Counted from the stretch's first letter, positions 1-9,395 are shown. The stretch: 43,193 bases of DNA from Porphyromonadaceae bacterium UBA4702 (GCA_002404675.1 DHKE01000075.1:1-43193); one strand, 5' to 3'. A program made the numbers and translations. Notes: generated from the sequence alone by a model not told the origin.

Positions 1-2147
1 CCGCTCACATCCTCAACCCCGGATGCGTCCTCGACGATTTCAAGGAATTTGCCCCAGTAGTCATCTTGGGCAAACCTGTTTTTGCTGCCGACGGGTACTC
101 GCAGCGTGCCGAAATTGTAGGTGTCTTTGTGGAATGTGGAACTGCTGATATCCGGCACAATAGCATTGCAGTATACAGTACGCAAAGTTGACGTTTCAAA
201 TGCGGAGTACTCAATGGATTTGCAATTCTGGCTGATTATCACAGTTTCGATGCCTGAGTCCTTAAGCAGTCCAGCTGGGACTCTCTCGATGCCCCAAGGT
301 ATGCGGAATTGTTTCAGTGATGAGGTCTGCTGGAATGTGTAGATGCCCAATTTGCAATTTTCTGGCAGGTTGGCTTCTGTCAGTTTACGGCATAATGCGA
401 AGCCGTATTCTGCAATCTCCTTTAGGTTGCTGCAGAATGGGAATGTTGTGAAGGTGCAGCCGTAGAACGCCCTTTTCCCGATTCTCTCAAGCCCCTCGCA
501 GCCTGTTATTTCTTGTAGTAGTGAGGCACTTTCAAATGCGGATTTGCCTATTTCTCGCAGGGATGCCGGTATGTGTATTGATCGGAGAAGAGAGTTCTTA
601 AAAACGGCTTCTCCCAAGGTTCTGACACCCTCCTGCAACGAAACATTGCTGATGCTTTGGCAGTCCATGAATGCCGAGTCGCAGACCTCTGTGATGCTTT
701 GCGGCAGCTGTATTTCGCGTATGCCGCTGCCTCGGAACGTGCGTACCGGTATCTGTGTCATGCCGTTTGACAGGGTGATTGTCTTCAGGTTGAGGGTATA
801 CTCGAATACGCCTGTGCCGAAGGTTGTTACGGCATCGTGCATTGTGACATTTTGGATGCCGGAGCTGCGAAATGCGCCATCGCTGATGCTGGTGATGTTT
901 TGCGGCACGGTGAAAGTCGTGAGTGCAGAGCATCTGTAGAATGTCTCTTCGGGGATTTCGGAGATGTTTGTCGGCATTGTGACTGTCTGCAACTTTGAAC
1001 AATCGGCGAACATGCGTTTCCCGATTGCACCTGATGACACTGTATGCGGCAGTTCTGCTGACAGCAGCCCGATGCAGTCCTTGAACATCTCGTCTCCCAT
1101 ACTGCGTACCGTTTGCGGCAATGCGATGTGCTGAAGCAGATAGCTGCCACGGAACAGCTGGTCGCCAAGCACTTCCACAGACTGAGGCATGACAACTTCT
1201 GTTAGTCTGGGCATGTCTGCAAAGGCATTGTCCCTGAATGTCACGGCAGTGTTGCCCCGGAATACAATCTTTTCCAGCATTGACCTGCTGAAAGCGTATG
1301 AGTCCAGTGTCTTCACTGAAGCCGGAAGCTCAATCTCCTTGAGTGAAGTGCAACCTTTGAACGCATACGAGCCAATTTTCTCCAGACTTTCAGGCAGTAT
1401 GACCTTGGTCACGTCGGAGAATATGTTTTCCGCCATGAAGCCGTCAGGTATGCTCGCCACATCATCTGGCACCACCACTTCGCTGCCGTGACGCAGACAA
1501 GCGTAAACTTTTGATCCGTCGTAGCTTACTATGAAGTCTCCGTCCATTTTCAGGGACCGGTTTTGCGGGTCAACGGAAAGATTTGACAGTGACTTGCAGT
1601 TGATGAATGTGTACGGAGTTACAGAGGTTACGTCGGCAGGAATGACGAAGTCGGTTACTGCGCTGCTTACCCATAACAGCTTTTTTGCAGATCCATTGAC
1701 ACGGTACAGGCAGTTGCCATCTGACTTGAAGAACTTGTTGCCGCTGTTTATGTTCACGCTCGTCAGGCTTTTGCAGTCCTTGAACACGCCCTCCGGCATC
1801 GTCTGCAGGTAGTCTGCCAGATTTATTGTCTTGACTTGGTCTTGTCCTCGGAGTGCATTTTCTGCAATCTCAATTACAGAACACTCGTTGTATCTTTGTA
1901 GATGATCATTCGGGTCTTGATACCACCACGTTTTTGACATGGTATACGTGTCGAGTATTTTGCCGTCCTGGTTGCAGTCAATGCCATCGCTGGATTTTTC
2001 AAACCCTGTCATCATGGCTTTTGACTCAGGCATGTAAGTGAACTTTTCCCGCAGGTAGTATTCTCCTGCATGGGCTGCCAATACGGATGTAAATACAAGC
2101 ATCGCGAGGGCAAGCCTTGCCGTCCATTGTCTCATTAAATGTTTCAT
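1..2147 (-). CDS. BspA-like leucine-rich repeat surface protein (C-terminus beyond window)
   Basis: Reading the minus strand from the ATG at 2147 gives an open frame of 715 codons that leaves the window without a stop, so the 3' end is missing. The start gives a basic n-region and hydrophobic segment ending AAHAG, a plausible signal peptide. After an N-terminal stretch the protein is a run of about 23-residue repeats of the type 'aFxxCxsLxxixlPxsvxxIg', with examples such as AFKGCTSL, AFMDCQSI and AFYGCTF, which is the LRR_5/BspA pattern. The last visible residues (SGVEDVS) resemble the linker that precedes a short C-terminal sorting-type domain in Bacteroidales secreted proteins. BspA proteins are surface or secreted adhesion and binding proteins; the ligand here is unknown. 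It lies 84 nt downstream of the beta-helix gene on the same strand and may be cotranscribed. Confidence 0.85.
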   Translation of the reverse strand, partial: MKHLMRQWTARLALAMLVFTSVLAAHAGEYYLREKFTYMPESKAMMTGFEKSSDGIDCNQDGKILDTYTMSKTWWYQDPNDHLQRYNECSVIEIAENALRGQDQVKTINLADYLQTMPEGVFKDCKSLTSVNINSGNKFFKSDGNCLYRVNGSAKKLLWVSSAVTDFVIPADVTSVTPYTFINCKSLSNLSVDPQNRSLKMDGDFIVSYDGSKVYACLRHGSEVVVPDDVASIPDGFMAENIFSDVTKVILPESLEKIGSYAFKGCTSLKEIELPASVKTLDSYAFSRSMLEKIVFRGNTAVTFRDNAFADMPRLTEVVMPQSVEVLGDQLFRGSYLLQHIALPQTVRSMGDEMFKDCIGLLSAELPHTVSSGAIGKRMFADCSKLQTVTMPTNISEIPEETFYRCSALTTFTVPQNITSISDGAFRSSGIQNVTMHDAVTTFGTGVFEYTLNLKTITLSNGMTQIPVRTFRGSGIREIQLPQSITEVCDSAFMDCQSISNVSLQEGVRTLGEAVFKNSLLRSIHIPASLREIGKSAFESASLLQEITGCEGLERIGKRAFYGCTFTTFPFCSNLKEIAEYGFALCRKLTEANLPENCKLGIYTFQQTSSLKQFRIPWGIERVPAGLLKDSGIETVIISQNCKSIEYSAFETSTLRTVYCNAIVPDISSSTFHKDTYNFGTLRVPVGSKNRFAQDDYWGKFLEIVEDASGVEDVS

Positions 2148-2231
2148 AATTCCTTTGTTTATTGAGTAAGAAAAGTGTAGGGAGTATCTGCGCCGCAGCG
2201 CAGATACTCTTCTCATGGTTGGATTATCGTG

Positions 2232-4454
2232 TTATCTTGCGATCCATTTAGTGCCGTTGAAGTACCACATAGCGGCAGTTGATGTCTCGCCGTCGTTGAT
2301 TATGATGTCTCCCTTGACCCAGCCCTCGTTTGAGGAGGGGAGAGAGCCCTTTGCACAGACCACGTTGCGGTCTTTGAACTCGACAGCAGTTGTCGGGTGA
2401 GGGTCGGCGTCCATGCCAGCAGTATTGTCCTGCCATTTGTAGCCGTTGACGCAGTGGTAGTTGTCGTAGAGGAGTCGTCCCCCGCACACTGGCACGTCAA
2501 CATACTGTTTCTTGCCAGTTGCGTTTACTCGAGTGATGCGCAGCATGCACGGTTTGTCTCCGTTCTCACGGTAGAGTGCGATGATGTTGCCGTATTGCTT
2601 GTCGTATTCGCCGTATGAGAAGTTGAACTTCGGCCCGCGTATGTCTCGCACCGGGTCGAGAATGACTTCCCCATAGTAGGAGAATTTCCATTCATTTGAG
2701 GTCGTTGCCGTGGTTGAGTCAAGGTTGATAACGCGATAGTTGGAGAATACATAGGCCGACAGCTGCGGAACCGATGAGTATGCCTCGGATTTGGCAATGC
2801 CGAGGTTGGAGCGGATGGTCGATTCGGTAGACAGGACGTGGCTGTACTTGTTGAACTCGTCAACTGGTACTATTGTTCCTGTCGGGGTCACATATTTTCC
2901 GACGGTGATGCCTGTCGGGTGATTTGACCGGTCTGGGCTTTCCACATCGGTCAGGTACACATAGCGGTAGTTTCGAGCGAGGTGTATCTCGTACGGAGCT
3001 TCACCCTGGCTGCACAGTGCCAAGTCGTAGTCGCAGACATCTTTTATGCCTGGTCGTCCGAACACGTCGTCTTCAGCAGCCTTTTTGAACCATTCGATGA
3101 AGGTGTTGTCAGTCATGTTTGTGACTGAGAAGTGGCCGTTCCAGGGTGTCTCAACGTTCTCTCCGTGGGTCTCGTCAGAGATGTCGAACACTACTGACGG
3201 GCGGAGACCGCGTTCAAAGTGGTTGTTGGTGATAGCTACGTCGCTGTTTACGATGCGCAGCTGCGCTCCGACTTCCATGTGATTGCCCATGAACACCACA
3301 TTGGTGACTCCATGAAGCAGGACATCTCGGTTGAGAATGTTGCACGAGATAGAACCTCCCTTGCAAGAGTTGAGGCGCAACGCTCCGTCTGAAACACCCT
3401 CTTTCTTGGGAACAGTGTGTACAGCGCAGTTCTCGAACACAAGGGCATCGCCCGAATAGCCGAGGTCAATCATGTATTGCTTGTCTTCAAGAGACGCGGG
3501 CAGGTTGCTGGTGAGGTAGTCGAGGTCGCTTGAGAACACGCAGTGGCGTATAGTCTTGATGTCGGCATAGTCGTGTGTTACCTTTATGGCGCGGCGGAAA
3601 TTGTTCCAGTAGACATTCTCGAACAGGAATCCGCCGGCGACAAGGCAGCAGACTTTGCTTGACAATGTCAGGCGAGCATCGACACCGTTTATTGTGCGGT
3701 TGTAGTCATTGCTGAAGACGACATTTTGGATGGTTGATGTCGGGTCTGGAAATCTCATTGACCAAGTGTCGTCTTCATTAGTCGAACTTTCTGCAGCAAC
3801 ATTCAGCGTTGAGGGCTTTTGCACCAAAGTGCGCTTGATGTTCAGCTCGAGAATTGCGCCGTCAGGGAAGCCGTCAGCCCCTGCACTGTTGACGTATGGG
3901 ACGATTCGTGTGGCATAGCCCCAGTCATCTCGGTTTCCATACGTTTCGTTGTTGGTTTTTCTGCCGCAGCCTTCGCCGATGAGGCGTATTCCGTGGGTCA
4001 TCTCTATTCTTCTTGCGACATAGTAATGTCCCATAGGGAGGAATACCTCGCCAATCTTTTTCATCTTGATTGCTTTGTTGATTGCGGGTGAGCAATCATG
4101 CGGGTCTGTCAGCTGGCCGTCAGAGTCTTTGATGTCAGTGATCCACGGTTGTTTGCCGGCTTCGCCGTCAAACCATTGGGGATATGCGCGGTCGCAAATC
4201 CAGTCGCCTTCGACAGTCGCGCCGTCGAAGATTTGGGCAATAGGGGCTTGGATTGTGGTCTTGTTGCCGACAAGTTTGAAGTCTCCAGTGATGCAGCCTC
4301 CGTCAAAGATGAGGGTGACATTCTTGCCGATTGTGATGGTCGGAGCTTTTGGATAGAGCTTCGACAGAACTATTTCTTTTGCAATCCGAAGTACGGCGTT
4401 GGAGTAGCTCCCCAAGTCTTCCGCACAGTCTACGTCAATAAACATTAGATCCAT
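2232..4454 (-). CDS. Right-handed beta-helix protein, pectate-lyase-3/phage tail-spike-like, no signal peptide
   Basis: The product is 740 aa. Residues about 40-95 carry a repeated 'nxTLIFDGGcItGdfklvGNkTTI' type motif, and residues about 95-200 show the DxSPAINKAI and EVFLPxGxYYV segments typical of the Pectate_lyase_3 beta-helix superfamily. I associate this N-terminal motif with phage tail proteins and prophage-like orphans in Bacteroidales (from memory). The C-terminus (GWVKGDIIIND, then MWYFNGTKWIAR) resembles the short terminal module of tail or spike proteins. There is no signal peptide, odd for a chromosomal beta-helix protein in this phylum. A TAA lies in frame five codons before the ATG at 4454, so the start is there or at the second ATG (4445). 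A promoter lies about 90 nt upstream. Function is unknown; a degraded tail-spike, or a secreted enzyme that lost its N-terminus, are both possible. Confidence 0.75.
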   Translation of the reverse strand: MDLMFIDVDCAEDLGSYSNAVLRIAKEIVLSKLYPKAPTITIGKNVTLIFDGGCITGDFKLVGNKTTIQAPIAQIFDGATVEGDWICDRAYPQWFDGEAGKQPWITDIKDSDGQLTDPHDCSPAINKAIKMKKIGEVFLPMGHYYVARRIEMTHGIRLIGEGCGRKTNNETYGNRDDWGYATRIVPYVNSAGADGFPDGAILELNIKRTLVQKPSTLNVAAESSTNEDDTWSMRFPDPTSTIQNVVFSNDYNRTINGVDARLTLSSKVCCLVAGGFLFENVYWNNFRRAIKVTHDYADIKTIRHCVFSSDLDYLTSNLPASLEDKQYMIDLGYSGDALVFENCAVHTVPKKEGVSDGALRLNSCKGGSISCNILNRDVLLHGVTNVVFMGNHMEVGAQLRIVNSDVAITNNHFERGLRPSVVFDISDETHGENVETPWNGHFSVTNMTDNTFIEWFKKAAEDDVFGRPGIKDVCDYDLALCSQGEAPYEIHLARNYRYVYLTDVESPDRSNHPTGITVGKYVTPTGTIVPVDEFNKYSHVLSTESTIRSNLGIAKSEAYSSVPQLSAYVFSNYRVINLDSTTATTSNEWKFSYYGEVILDPVRDIRGPKFNFSYGEYDKQYGNIIALYRENGDKPCMLRITRVNATGKKQYVDVPVCGGRLLYDNYHCVNGYKWQDNTAGMDADPHPTTAVEFKDRNVVCAKGSLPSSNEGWVKGDIIINDGETSTAAMWYFNGTKWIAR

Positions 4455-4499
4455 TTGTAGAGCCGATTAAAAGTTAATACTATGAATAATTATCTCTTG

Positions 4500-4515
4500 G
4501 CATTTGCGCAAATGC
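4500..4515. repeat. Perfect 16-bp palindrome in the beta-helix gene leader
   Basis: GCATTTGCGCAAATGC is its own reverse complement. It lies between the predicted promoter (4544-4574, minus) and the start codon at 4454, inside the predicted 5' leader. It could be an operator for a dimeric regulator or a chance palindrome; no regulator gene is adjacent. Confidence 0.5.
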
Positions 4516-4543
4516 TGTTTGGTCTCCTTTTGTAAGACCGATG

Positions 4544-4574
4544 TAAAGGTAATAACAATATCTGAAATATGCAA
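4544..4574 (-). promoter_or_regulatory. Bacteroidota-type promoter for the beta-helix gene
   Basis: On the minus strand TTG (complement of 4572-4574) is followed after exactly 20 nt by TACCTTTA (complement of 4544-4551), one base from the TAnnTTTG consensus. The predicted start is near 4537, giving a leader of about 80 nt. The rest of the 221-nt gap up to 4675 shows no gene. Confidence 0.5.
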
Positions 4575-4675
4575 GCGGTTTGGCGCGGTTTTTTTAGCGC
4601 AAAAGTTGGCGGTTGTTTGTATGATTGTGAGTGTCAGTGAGTTGTATGGGTGTAATTTTATATAATGCAGGGAGA

Positions 4676-5908
4676 TCAGTAGAGGAGGTAGGGGCGGGAG
4701 CGGTCGCGGAAGGCTTGCGTGCCGCCCATCCAGAGGTCGCGTATCGCGCTGACGCAGTAGCCGCTGTCCGTGAATTGCCGGCGCACGGACTTGCTGCCGC
4801 AGACCTTGTCAAACATGGCGAGCCGTGCAGCTGTTGCCGAGGCGAAGGGCTTGTGGGCAGGCCACAGGCGTGCGACTGCCTCCATGACGTGGAATTGCAG
4901 CAGGGTCAGTTCGCAAGCGTCGTAGTCGGTGATGTACGGCTGCACGCCTTGCAGGTCACGTCCTGTGCCGAGGCCGTAGTAGGGACGTATGTGTATGGGG
5001 CGGAAGCGGAAGCCTTTGATGTCCATGGAGTTGAGCGTGTCGGCAAGTTTGGCTGCGTCTGCCCATGATGCGCAGAAGAGCTGGAAGGGGAGGTTGTAGC
5101 CTACGCCGATGCTCATGTAGTCGAGTTCGCCGAGGATGCCGGAGGCGGGGTAGAAGAGCGCGGAGACGGGTTGCGGCACGTGGGGTGAGGTCATGACCCA
5201 TTCCAGACCTGTGTCTTGCCAGAGCATGCCGCGCCGCCAGCCTTGCATCGGTATGACGGTGAGGTCGCAGCACACGCCGCGCCGCAGGAGTCCCTCGCCG
5301 TTGAGGTACCGTGCCAGCTCGCCGCAGGTGAGGCCGTAGACGTACGGTACGGGGTATTGGCTGACGAAGCTGACGCAGTCGCTGTCGACCAGGCAGCCTT
5401 CCACCTTTTCGCCGCCGAGGGGGTTGGGGCGGTCGAGGACGATGAATGGTATGCCGTTTTCGGCGCACGCTTCCATGCATTTTCCCATGGAGGAGATGAA
5501 GGTGTAGCTGCGCGAGCCGATGTCCTGTATGTCGTAGACCATCACGTCGATGCCGGCGAGCATTGCTGCTGTGGGCTTGGTAGTGGCGCCGTAAATGGAC
5601 CATACCTTCACGCCTGTCTGCGTGTCGGTGTATGTGGCGACTTTTGCGCCGGCGGTGACGTTGCCGCGCACTCCGTGTTCGGGTGCGTATAGTGCTGCGA
5701 GGGTGACCCCCGGGGCGTTGGCGAGCAGGTCTACGGTTGAGACGAGGTCGCGGTTGACGCCTGTGGGGTTTGTGACAAGCCCTACGCGCTTGCCCTGCAG
5801 GGGGGCGAAGCCGTTGTCGCAAAGCACGTCGATGCCGGTCTTGACTTGCGCCGTGGCTGCAATAACTGTCAGCAACAGCATGGCTATGAGGGTGGTGTGC
5901 CGTTTCAT
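4676..5908 (-). CDS. namZ: Exo-beta-N-acetylmuramidase NamZ-like (DUF1343)
   Basis: The product is 410 aa from the ATG at 5908 (MKRHTTL...), which gives a clean signal peptide (hydrophobic residues 8-18, cleavage near ATA-Q). The longer in-frame ORF upstream runs inside the preceding gene and lacks a signal peptide. DUF1343 hallmarks are GLVTNPTGV (43-51), YAPEHGVRG (74-82), YDIQDIGSRSYTF, LDRPNPLGG and a late HIRPYYG-like stretch. Family knowledge: NamZ enzymes (GH171) release MurNAc from the non-reducing end of peptide-free murein fragments, and the E77-H78 pair sits in the conserved PEHG motif. The start codon overlaps the stop of the SpoIID-like gene by one base (TGATG), implying translational coupling. 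This is the last gene of the proposed murein operon; the protein is probably periplasmic or an outer-membrane-side enzyme. Confidence 0.88.
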   Translation of the reverse strand: MKRHTTLIAMLLLTVIAATAQVKTGIDVLCDNGFAPLQGKRVGLVTNPTGVNRDLVSTVDLLANAPGVTLAALYAPEHGVRGNVTAGAKVATYTDTQTGVKVWSIYGATTKPTAAMLAGIDVMVYDIQDIGSRSYTFISSMGKCMEACAENGIPFIVLDRPNPLGGEKVEGCLVDSDCVSFVSQYPVPYVYGLTCGELARYLNGEGLLRRGVCCDLTVIPMQGWRRGMLWQDTGLEWVMTSPHVPQPVSALFYPASGILGELDYMSIGVGYNLPFQLFCASWADAAKLADTLNSMDIKGFRFRPIHIRPYYGLGTGRDLQGVQPYITDYDACELTLLQFHVMEAVARLWPAHKPFASATAARLAMFDKVCGSKSVRRQFTDSGYCVSAIRDLWMGGTQAFRDRSRPYLLY

Positions 5909-7092
5909 CAGTACAGTTTTTTCAGTGAGGTGTTGGGGTAGAAATGTGAGAGAATGTCGTGGCAGCCGTGTCCTTCGCACGCCATGACAGCTGCTCCTAT
6001 CTGGCATAGGCCTACTCCGTGCCCCCAGCCGTGTCCGTCGAGGAGGAACACGCCGTTGCCGGCGGGGCAGATGTCAAACCATGAGGAGTATAGGCAGGTG
6101 TCGCTTAGCAGCCGCCTTATTTCCAGCTCCTTGCCGACGTGGAACGTGCCGCGTTCAGCCTCTATGCGCAGCCTGCGGATGCGTCCTGACGCTCCACGGC
6201 TGTCTGCGCTTATCGAGTGTATGCGTCCGGTGCTGATGCCGTACCGCTCGCTCATGCGCAGCTCGATGTCGGCTGCTGTCACGGAGGCGTGCCAGTCGTG
6301 GAAGCCGGTGGTGGTGCGGTCGTAGCCTACGAGGACTGTCGAGAGTATGCCGGCGAGCCTGTCGGGCGATAGGCGGTGTGGGTCGCAGTATGGGTCGTCT
6401 ACGGCTGTGAGGTAGTCATAGTCGGTGTCCTGCCAGCAGGTTGAGAAGCGTTCAGTGCGGCCGCCGCAGCATTTGGAGAAGCGTGCGTCGATGATTTCGC
6501 CTGCGCTGTCGGCAAGCACGATGCCGCGTGTGTCTGCCACTGCACGGCGCACGGTGTCGTTGACTGACGCAAGTCCCTGGTAGCGTTGGCAATGGTCGTC
6601 GGCGCACACGTCAAAGCCGTGGTGGTCGCCGGTGTCCATCCAGCTTATTATCTCCGTTGGGGCATGCACCTTGCCTTCGGGCGAGCGGCGGTGCAGGTGT
6701 AGCAGCTTGCCCATGAGCCAGCTGCGTGAGATTATGGCGTGAGCCTTGAGGAACTCTGGCGGCGCGTCTGCGCTCATCTCGCTGGAAATGACCCCGGTCA
6801 GGTATGTCTCCACGTCGAGGGAGTTGAGCAGGTCGGCAGTGCCGTCGTCATGGGTCGTGAGGCGCACTTCGCCGGGGAGTGACATCTGCATGCGCTGCTG
6901 CCAGTGGAAGTCGATGCCTATCTCTACATCTGCGGCGAGTATGCGGCTGTCAGTGTCAAGAGGTGTGTATACGGCAGTTGCCCCCTCGCGGCGTATGTCA
7001 TAGTTCCCTTGCACATCAATGCGCGGATGCCCTGCTGTCACCACGCCTACGCGCACTTGCGGTATCGCCCTTTCGTCCATGTATTCGGTCAT
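5908..7092 (-). CDS. SpoIID/LytB domain protein, putative murein glycan-strand cleaving enzyme
   Basis: The product is 394 aa. The SpoIID signature is clear: ETYLTGVISSEMSADAPPEF (95-114) followed by LKAHAIISRSWL, with E105 in the position of the proposed catalytic glutamate of SpoIID. The C-terminus has HGWGHGVGLCQIGAAVMA and FYPNTSLKKLY, as in LytB/SpoIID proteins. Characterised relatives are lytic transglycosylases on glycan strands stripped of stem peptides, or activators of amidases. No signal peptide is visible from either ATG (7092 or 7080), so export is unexplained; Bacteroidota homologues often share this. The start overlaps the DUF4922 gene by 4 nt and the end overlaps namZ by 1 nt. 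Confidence 0.85.
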   Translation of the reverse strand: MTEYMDERAIPQVRVGVVTAGHPRIDVQGNYDIRREGATAVYTPLDTDSRILAADVEIGIDFHWQQRMQMSLPGEVRLTTHDDGTADLLNSLDVETYLTGVISSEMSADAPPEFLKAHAIISRSWLMGKLLHLHRRSPEGKVHAPTEIISWMDTGDHHGFDVCADDHCQRYQGLASVNDTVRRAVADTRGIVLADSAGEIIDARFSKCCGGRTERFSTCWQDTDYDYLTAVDDPYCDPHRLSPDRLAGILSTVLVGYDRTTTGFHDWHASVTAADIELRMSERYGISTGRIHSISADSRGASGRIRRLRIEAERGTFHVGKELEIRRLLSDTCLYSSWFDICPAGNGVFLLDGHGWGHGVGLCQIGAAVMACEGHGCHDILSHFYPNTSLKKLY

Positions 7093-8027
7093 TTGAAGAA
7101 GGGAGCGATGTCGGCCTGACGGCAGTACTCCTCCATGTCGGCTGCCGATATGCCCACTTGCCCGTAGATGAGGCGTATGTCGTCGGCAGATATGCGTTCA
7201 AAGTCTTCCTCACGAGGTGTGACGATGATGCCGGCCATGTCGAGCGCTCCGGGGCTGACGAGCATTTTCTCCTCGCCCTCTGCGAAATAGCAGTCGGGGC
7301 GGTGGCGGCGGCGCGGGAACAGCAATGCCCGCAGCAGTCCGCTGTTGTCCTTCCACATCAGCACGTTGACCAGTCCGCGCTTTGTCGCTGGGTCGTCGGA
7401 GATGCCGCCCAGCCGTGGCAGCACTGCAAGCATCTGCATGCCGCTGAAATCGGGCTTTATGACGAGGCTGACGAAGCGCATGGGGAAGTTGCCGAGGCTG
7501 TCGGAAGTGCGTGCTGCGGCATCACCGAGGGCATGACGCTCTTCTACGGCACGCAACAGCGGCAGCTCACTGCGCAGGACGGCTTGGAAATGGAGGTGGT
7601 CAGGTGCAGACGCTCCTGCCGACGCGCCGTTGTAGAAGGCGCAGAGCGAGGGCGTCATGTTGAGCAAATCGACCATTTCAAGCGGGGCACCGTCTTGGGG
7701 ACGGTGTTCGCATGAGGCTATTGTGAAGTGTACCGGGAGGATGGGGTAGGGGTTGATGAGTATCTCGTAGTCCTGAATGGCCTCGCCGGCGAGCTGCCTT
7801 TCGGGGCGGTTCTTGCGGCAGAGGAAGCAGGGGCGTTTGGCCACCTCCCCGCGGCTGACGGCAGCTGTTGTAGAGCGGGCGCGAGCGGGGTTGCACTGCA
7901 CGAAGACATCGGCATCGCCCATGGTGATGCGCCGCCGCCTTACCTGCGCGAGGCGGTCATAGCTCTCCTTCATTTGCGGCATTGCGGCAAACTGCGCGTC
8001 GTAGAAATCAGATATTGCTTCCTGCAT
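7089..8027 (-). CDS. DUF4922 protein, HIT/nucleotidylyltransferase-like
   Basis: The product is 312 aa. A CFLCRKNRP motif (residues 67-75) with a CxxC pair is followed by ILINPYPILPVHFTI (89-102) and APDHLHFQA (141-149). This layout resembles the HIT/GalT superfamily, where an HxHxQ histidine motif transfers a nucleotidyl group; here H144, H146 and Q148 would be the equivalents. DUF4922 is a Bacteroidota family, sometimes annotated as ATP adenylyltransferase- or GDP-glucose phosphorylase-like; the substrate is not known. Being cytoplasmic and translated with murein enzymes (4-nt overlap with the SpoIID-like gene, 24 nt after the glycosyltransferase gene) suggests handling of a nucleotide sugar or recycled sugar phosphate. 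That role is inference. Confidence 0.75.
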   Translation of the reverse strand: MQEAISDFYDAQFAAMPQMKESYDRLAQVRRRRITMGDADVFVQCNPARARSTTAAVSRGEVAKRPCFLCRKNRPERQLAGEAIQDYEILINPYPILPVHFTIASCEHRPQDGAPLEMVDLLNMTPSLCAFYNGASAGASAPDHLHFQAVLRSELPLLRAVEERHALGDAAARTSDSLGNFPMRFVSLVIKPDFSGMQMLAVLPRLGGISDDPATKRGLVNVLMWKDNSGLLRALLFPRRRHRPDCYFAEGEEKMLVSPGALDMAGIIVTPREEDFERISADDIRLIYGQVGISAADMEEYCRQADIAPFFK

Positions 8028-8051
8028 GTCTGGTATGTGTTTCGTCGTGCC

Positions 8052-9380
8052 TCACTTCTTGCCACGGCACAGCGCGGTGCGTGCTTCGAGTTCGACAGTG
8101 CGTATGAAGTCCTTGTAAGTGTTATTGGCGTTGGTCTGTTCGATGCTCAGTGCAGCGTCGGAGTTGCCCTCCCAGCGTCGGCAGCAGTACAGGTTGTCGT
8201 AGATGCGCCCGATGCGGTACTGTCGGCAGATGCGCAGCCCCACGGCGTAGTCCTCTCCGTAGCTGACGTTGGGGAACTGTATCTGGCGGACAATGGGGGT
8301 GTAGAATGCTCTGGGCGCGCCCAGCCCGTTGATGCGCAGGGCGTTGTTCATGCCATTGGTGTCAGTCCATTCGCGGTGCTGTATCATGCCCGGGGGTATC
8401 GGGTTCATCTCGAAGCCGGTCATCATGTAGCTGCCGATGACCATGGCACAGCGTTCGGCGCGGAACTTGTCAACCACTGCCTGAAGGGTATGCGGCGAGC
8501 TGTAAACATCGTCAGAGTCAAGCTGTACGGAGAAGCGTCCGCACCGCTCGTCATTGATGGCGCGGTTCCAGCATCCTCCGATGCCGAGCATCTCCGAAGC
8601 CGGCACTTTCACAAGCACGAGGCGTGGGTCGTCTATGGCCTCGAGCAGCTCGCGAGTGCCGTCGGTGCTGTCGTTGTCAACCACTATGACATTGTAGGGG
8701 AACGAGGTTTCCTGTTCAAGAGCCGAGCGGACGGCATCGCCCACAGTGCGCACGCGGTTGCGCACTGGTATGACCACCGATGCCTCGACGGCGAACTCGC
8801 CTTGCTCCACGTCAACACGGCGTATGTCAGCGGCGTCTATAAGAGCCTTGCCGCGCAGGTATGCCGTCAGCGTGTCCTCCATTTGCTTCTGGTAGTCGGC
8901 GTTTCTCGGGTCCACGTAGTCGTGCTGCTTCTGGCCGCTGAGGCGGTGGTCTGTGCGCTGGACTGTGTAGAGGTATTCGGGTATGGCGACGATGCCCATG
9001 TCAGCCAGCCGCAGGCGCAGTGCATACCAGCCTCCGTCGTACAGCCCGGAAACGCTGTCCAGCTCTGCCATGCAGCGGCGCAGGGCGGAGGCGCTTATCA
9101 TCACCAGCGAGCCGAAGTCGAAGTCGTCGCGCAGCGAGCCGCGCTGGCAGCTGATGACAGGGTGCAGCACCACCTTGCCGTCCTCGACAGCCTCGCGGTA
9201 ATGCGAATAGGCCATAGCCGCGCCGCAGTCGCGTGCAACGGTCTCCATGCGGCGCAGGCAGCCTGCGTCCACGCTCATTTCGCGGCGGTCTATCCTCACT
9301 GCCGCGTATGCGTCTGCGGGCATTGCTGCGGTGGCTTCGGCCAGCTGCGCTACGTTCTCAAATGCTATTATGTCGTTCAT
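8052..9380 (-). CDS. Family 2 glycosyltransferase with a second GT-like N-terminal half
   Basis: The product is 442 aa. The C-terminal half is a standard GT-A fold: VVIPVRNR (202-209), [12 protein letters not shown] (231-242), WNRAIN (271-276) and the metal-binding QLDSDD (286-291), then a [10 protein letters not shown] acceptor-side motif. The N-terminal 195 residues look like the second half of another GT2 ([49 protein letters not shown]) but lack an obvious DxD metal motif, so this part may be a non-catalytic duplicate. No membrane segment is visible. The gene sits 15 nt after the amidase-like gene and 24 nt before the DUF4922 gene, so it belongs to the same transcription unit. Donor and acceptor are unknown. 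Confidence 0.82.
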   Translation of the reverse strand: MNDIIAFENVAQLAEATAAMPADAYAAVRIDRREMSVDAGCLRRMETVARDCGAAMAYSHYREAVEDGKVVLHPVISCQRGSLRDDFDFGSLVMISASALRRCMAELDSVSGLYDGGWYALRLRLADMGIVAIPEYLYTVQRTDHRLSGQKQHDYVDPRNADYQKQMEDTLTAYLRGKALIDAADIRRVDVEQGEFAVEASVVIPVRNRVRTVGDAVRSALEQETSFPYNVIVVDNDSTDGTRELLEAIDDPRLVLVKVPASEMLGIGGCWNRAINDERCGRFSVQLDSDDVYSSPHTLQAVVDKFRAERCAMVIGSYMMTGFEMNPIPPGMIQHREWTDTNGMNNALRINGLGAPRAFYTPIVRQIQFPNVSYGEDYAVGLRICRQYRIGRIYDNLYCCRRWEGNSDAALSIEQTNANNTYKDFIRTVELEARTALCRGKK

Positions 9381-9395
9381 ATATAAGTGTCTTGT

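Noticed and set aside
7728..9386. Plus-strand ORF of 552 codons opposite the DUF4922 and glycosyltransferase genes
   Set aside because: It is antisense to two well-supported genes; its composition (A, V, H, C, L-rich, no motifs) is that of a shadow frame in GC-rich DNA.
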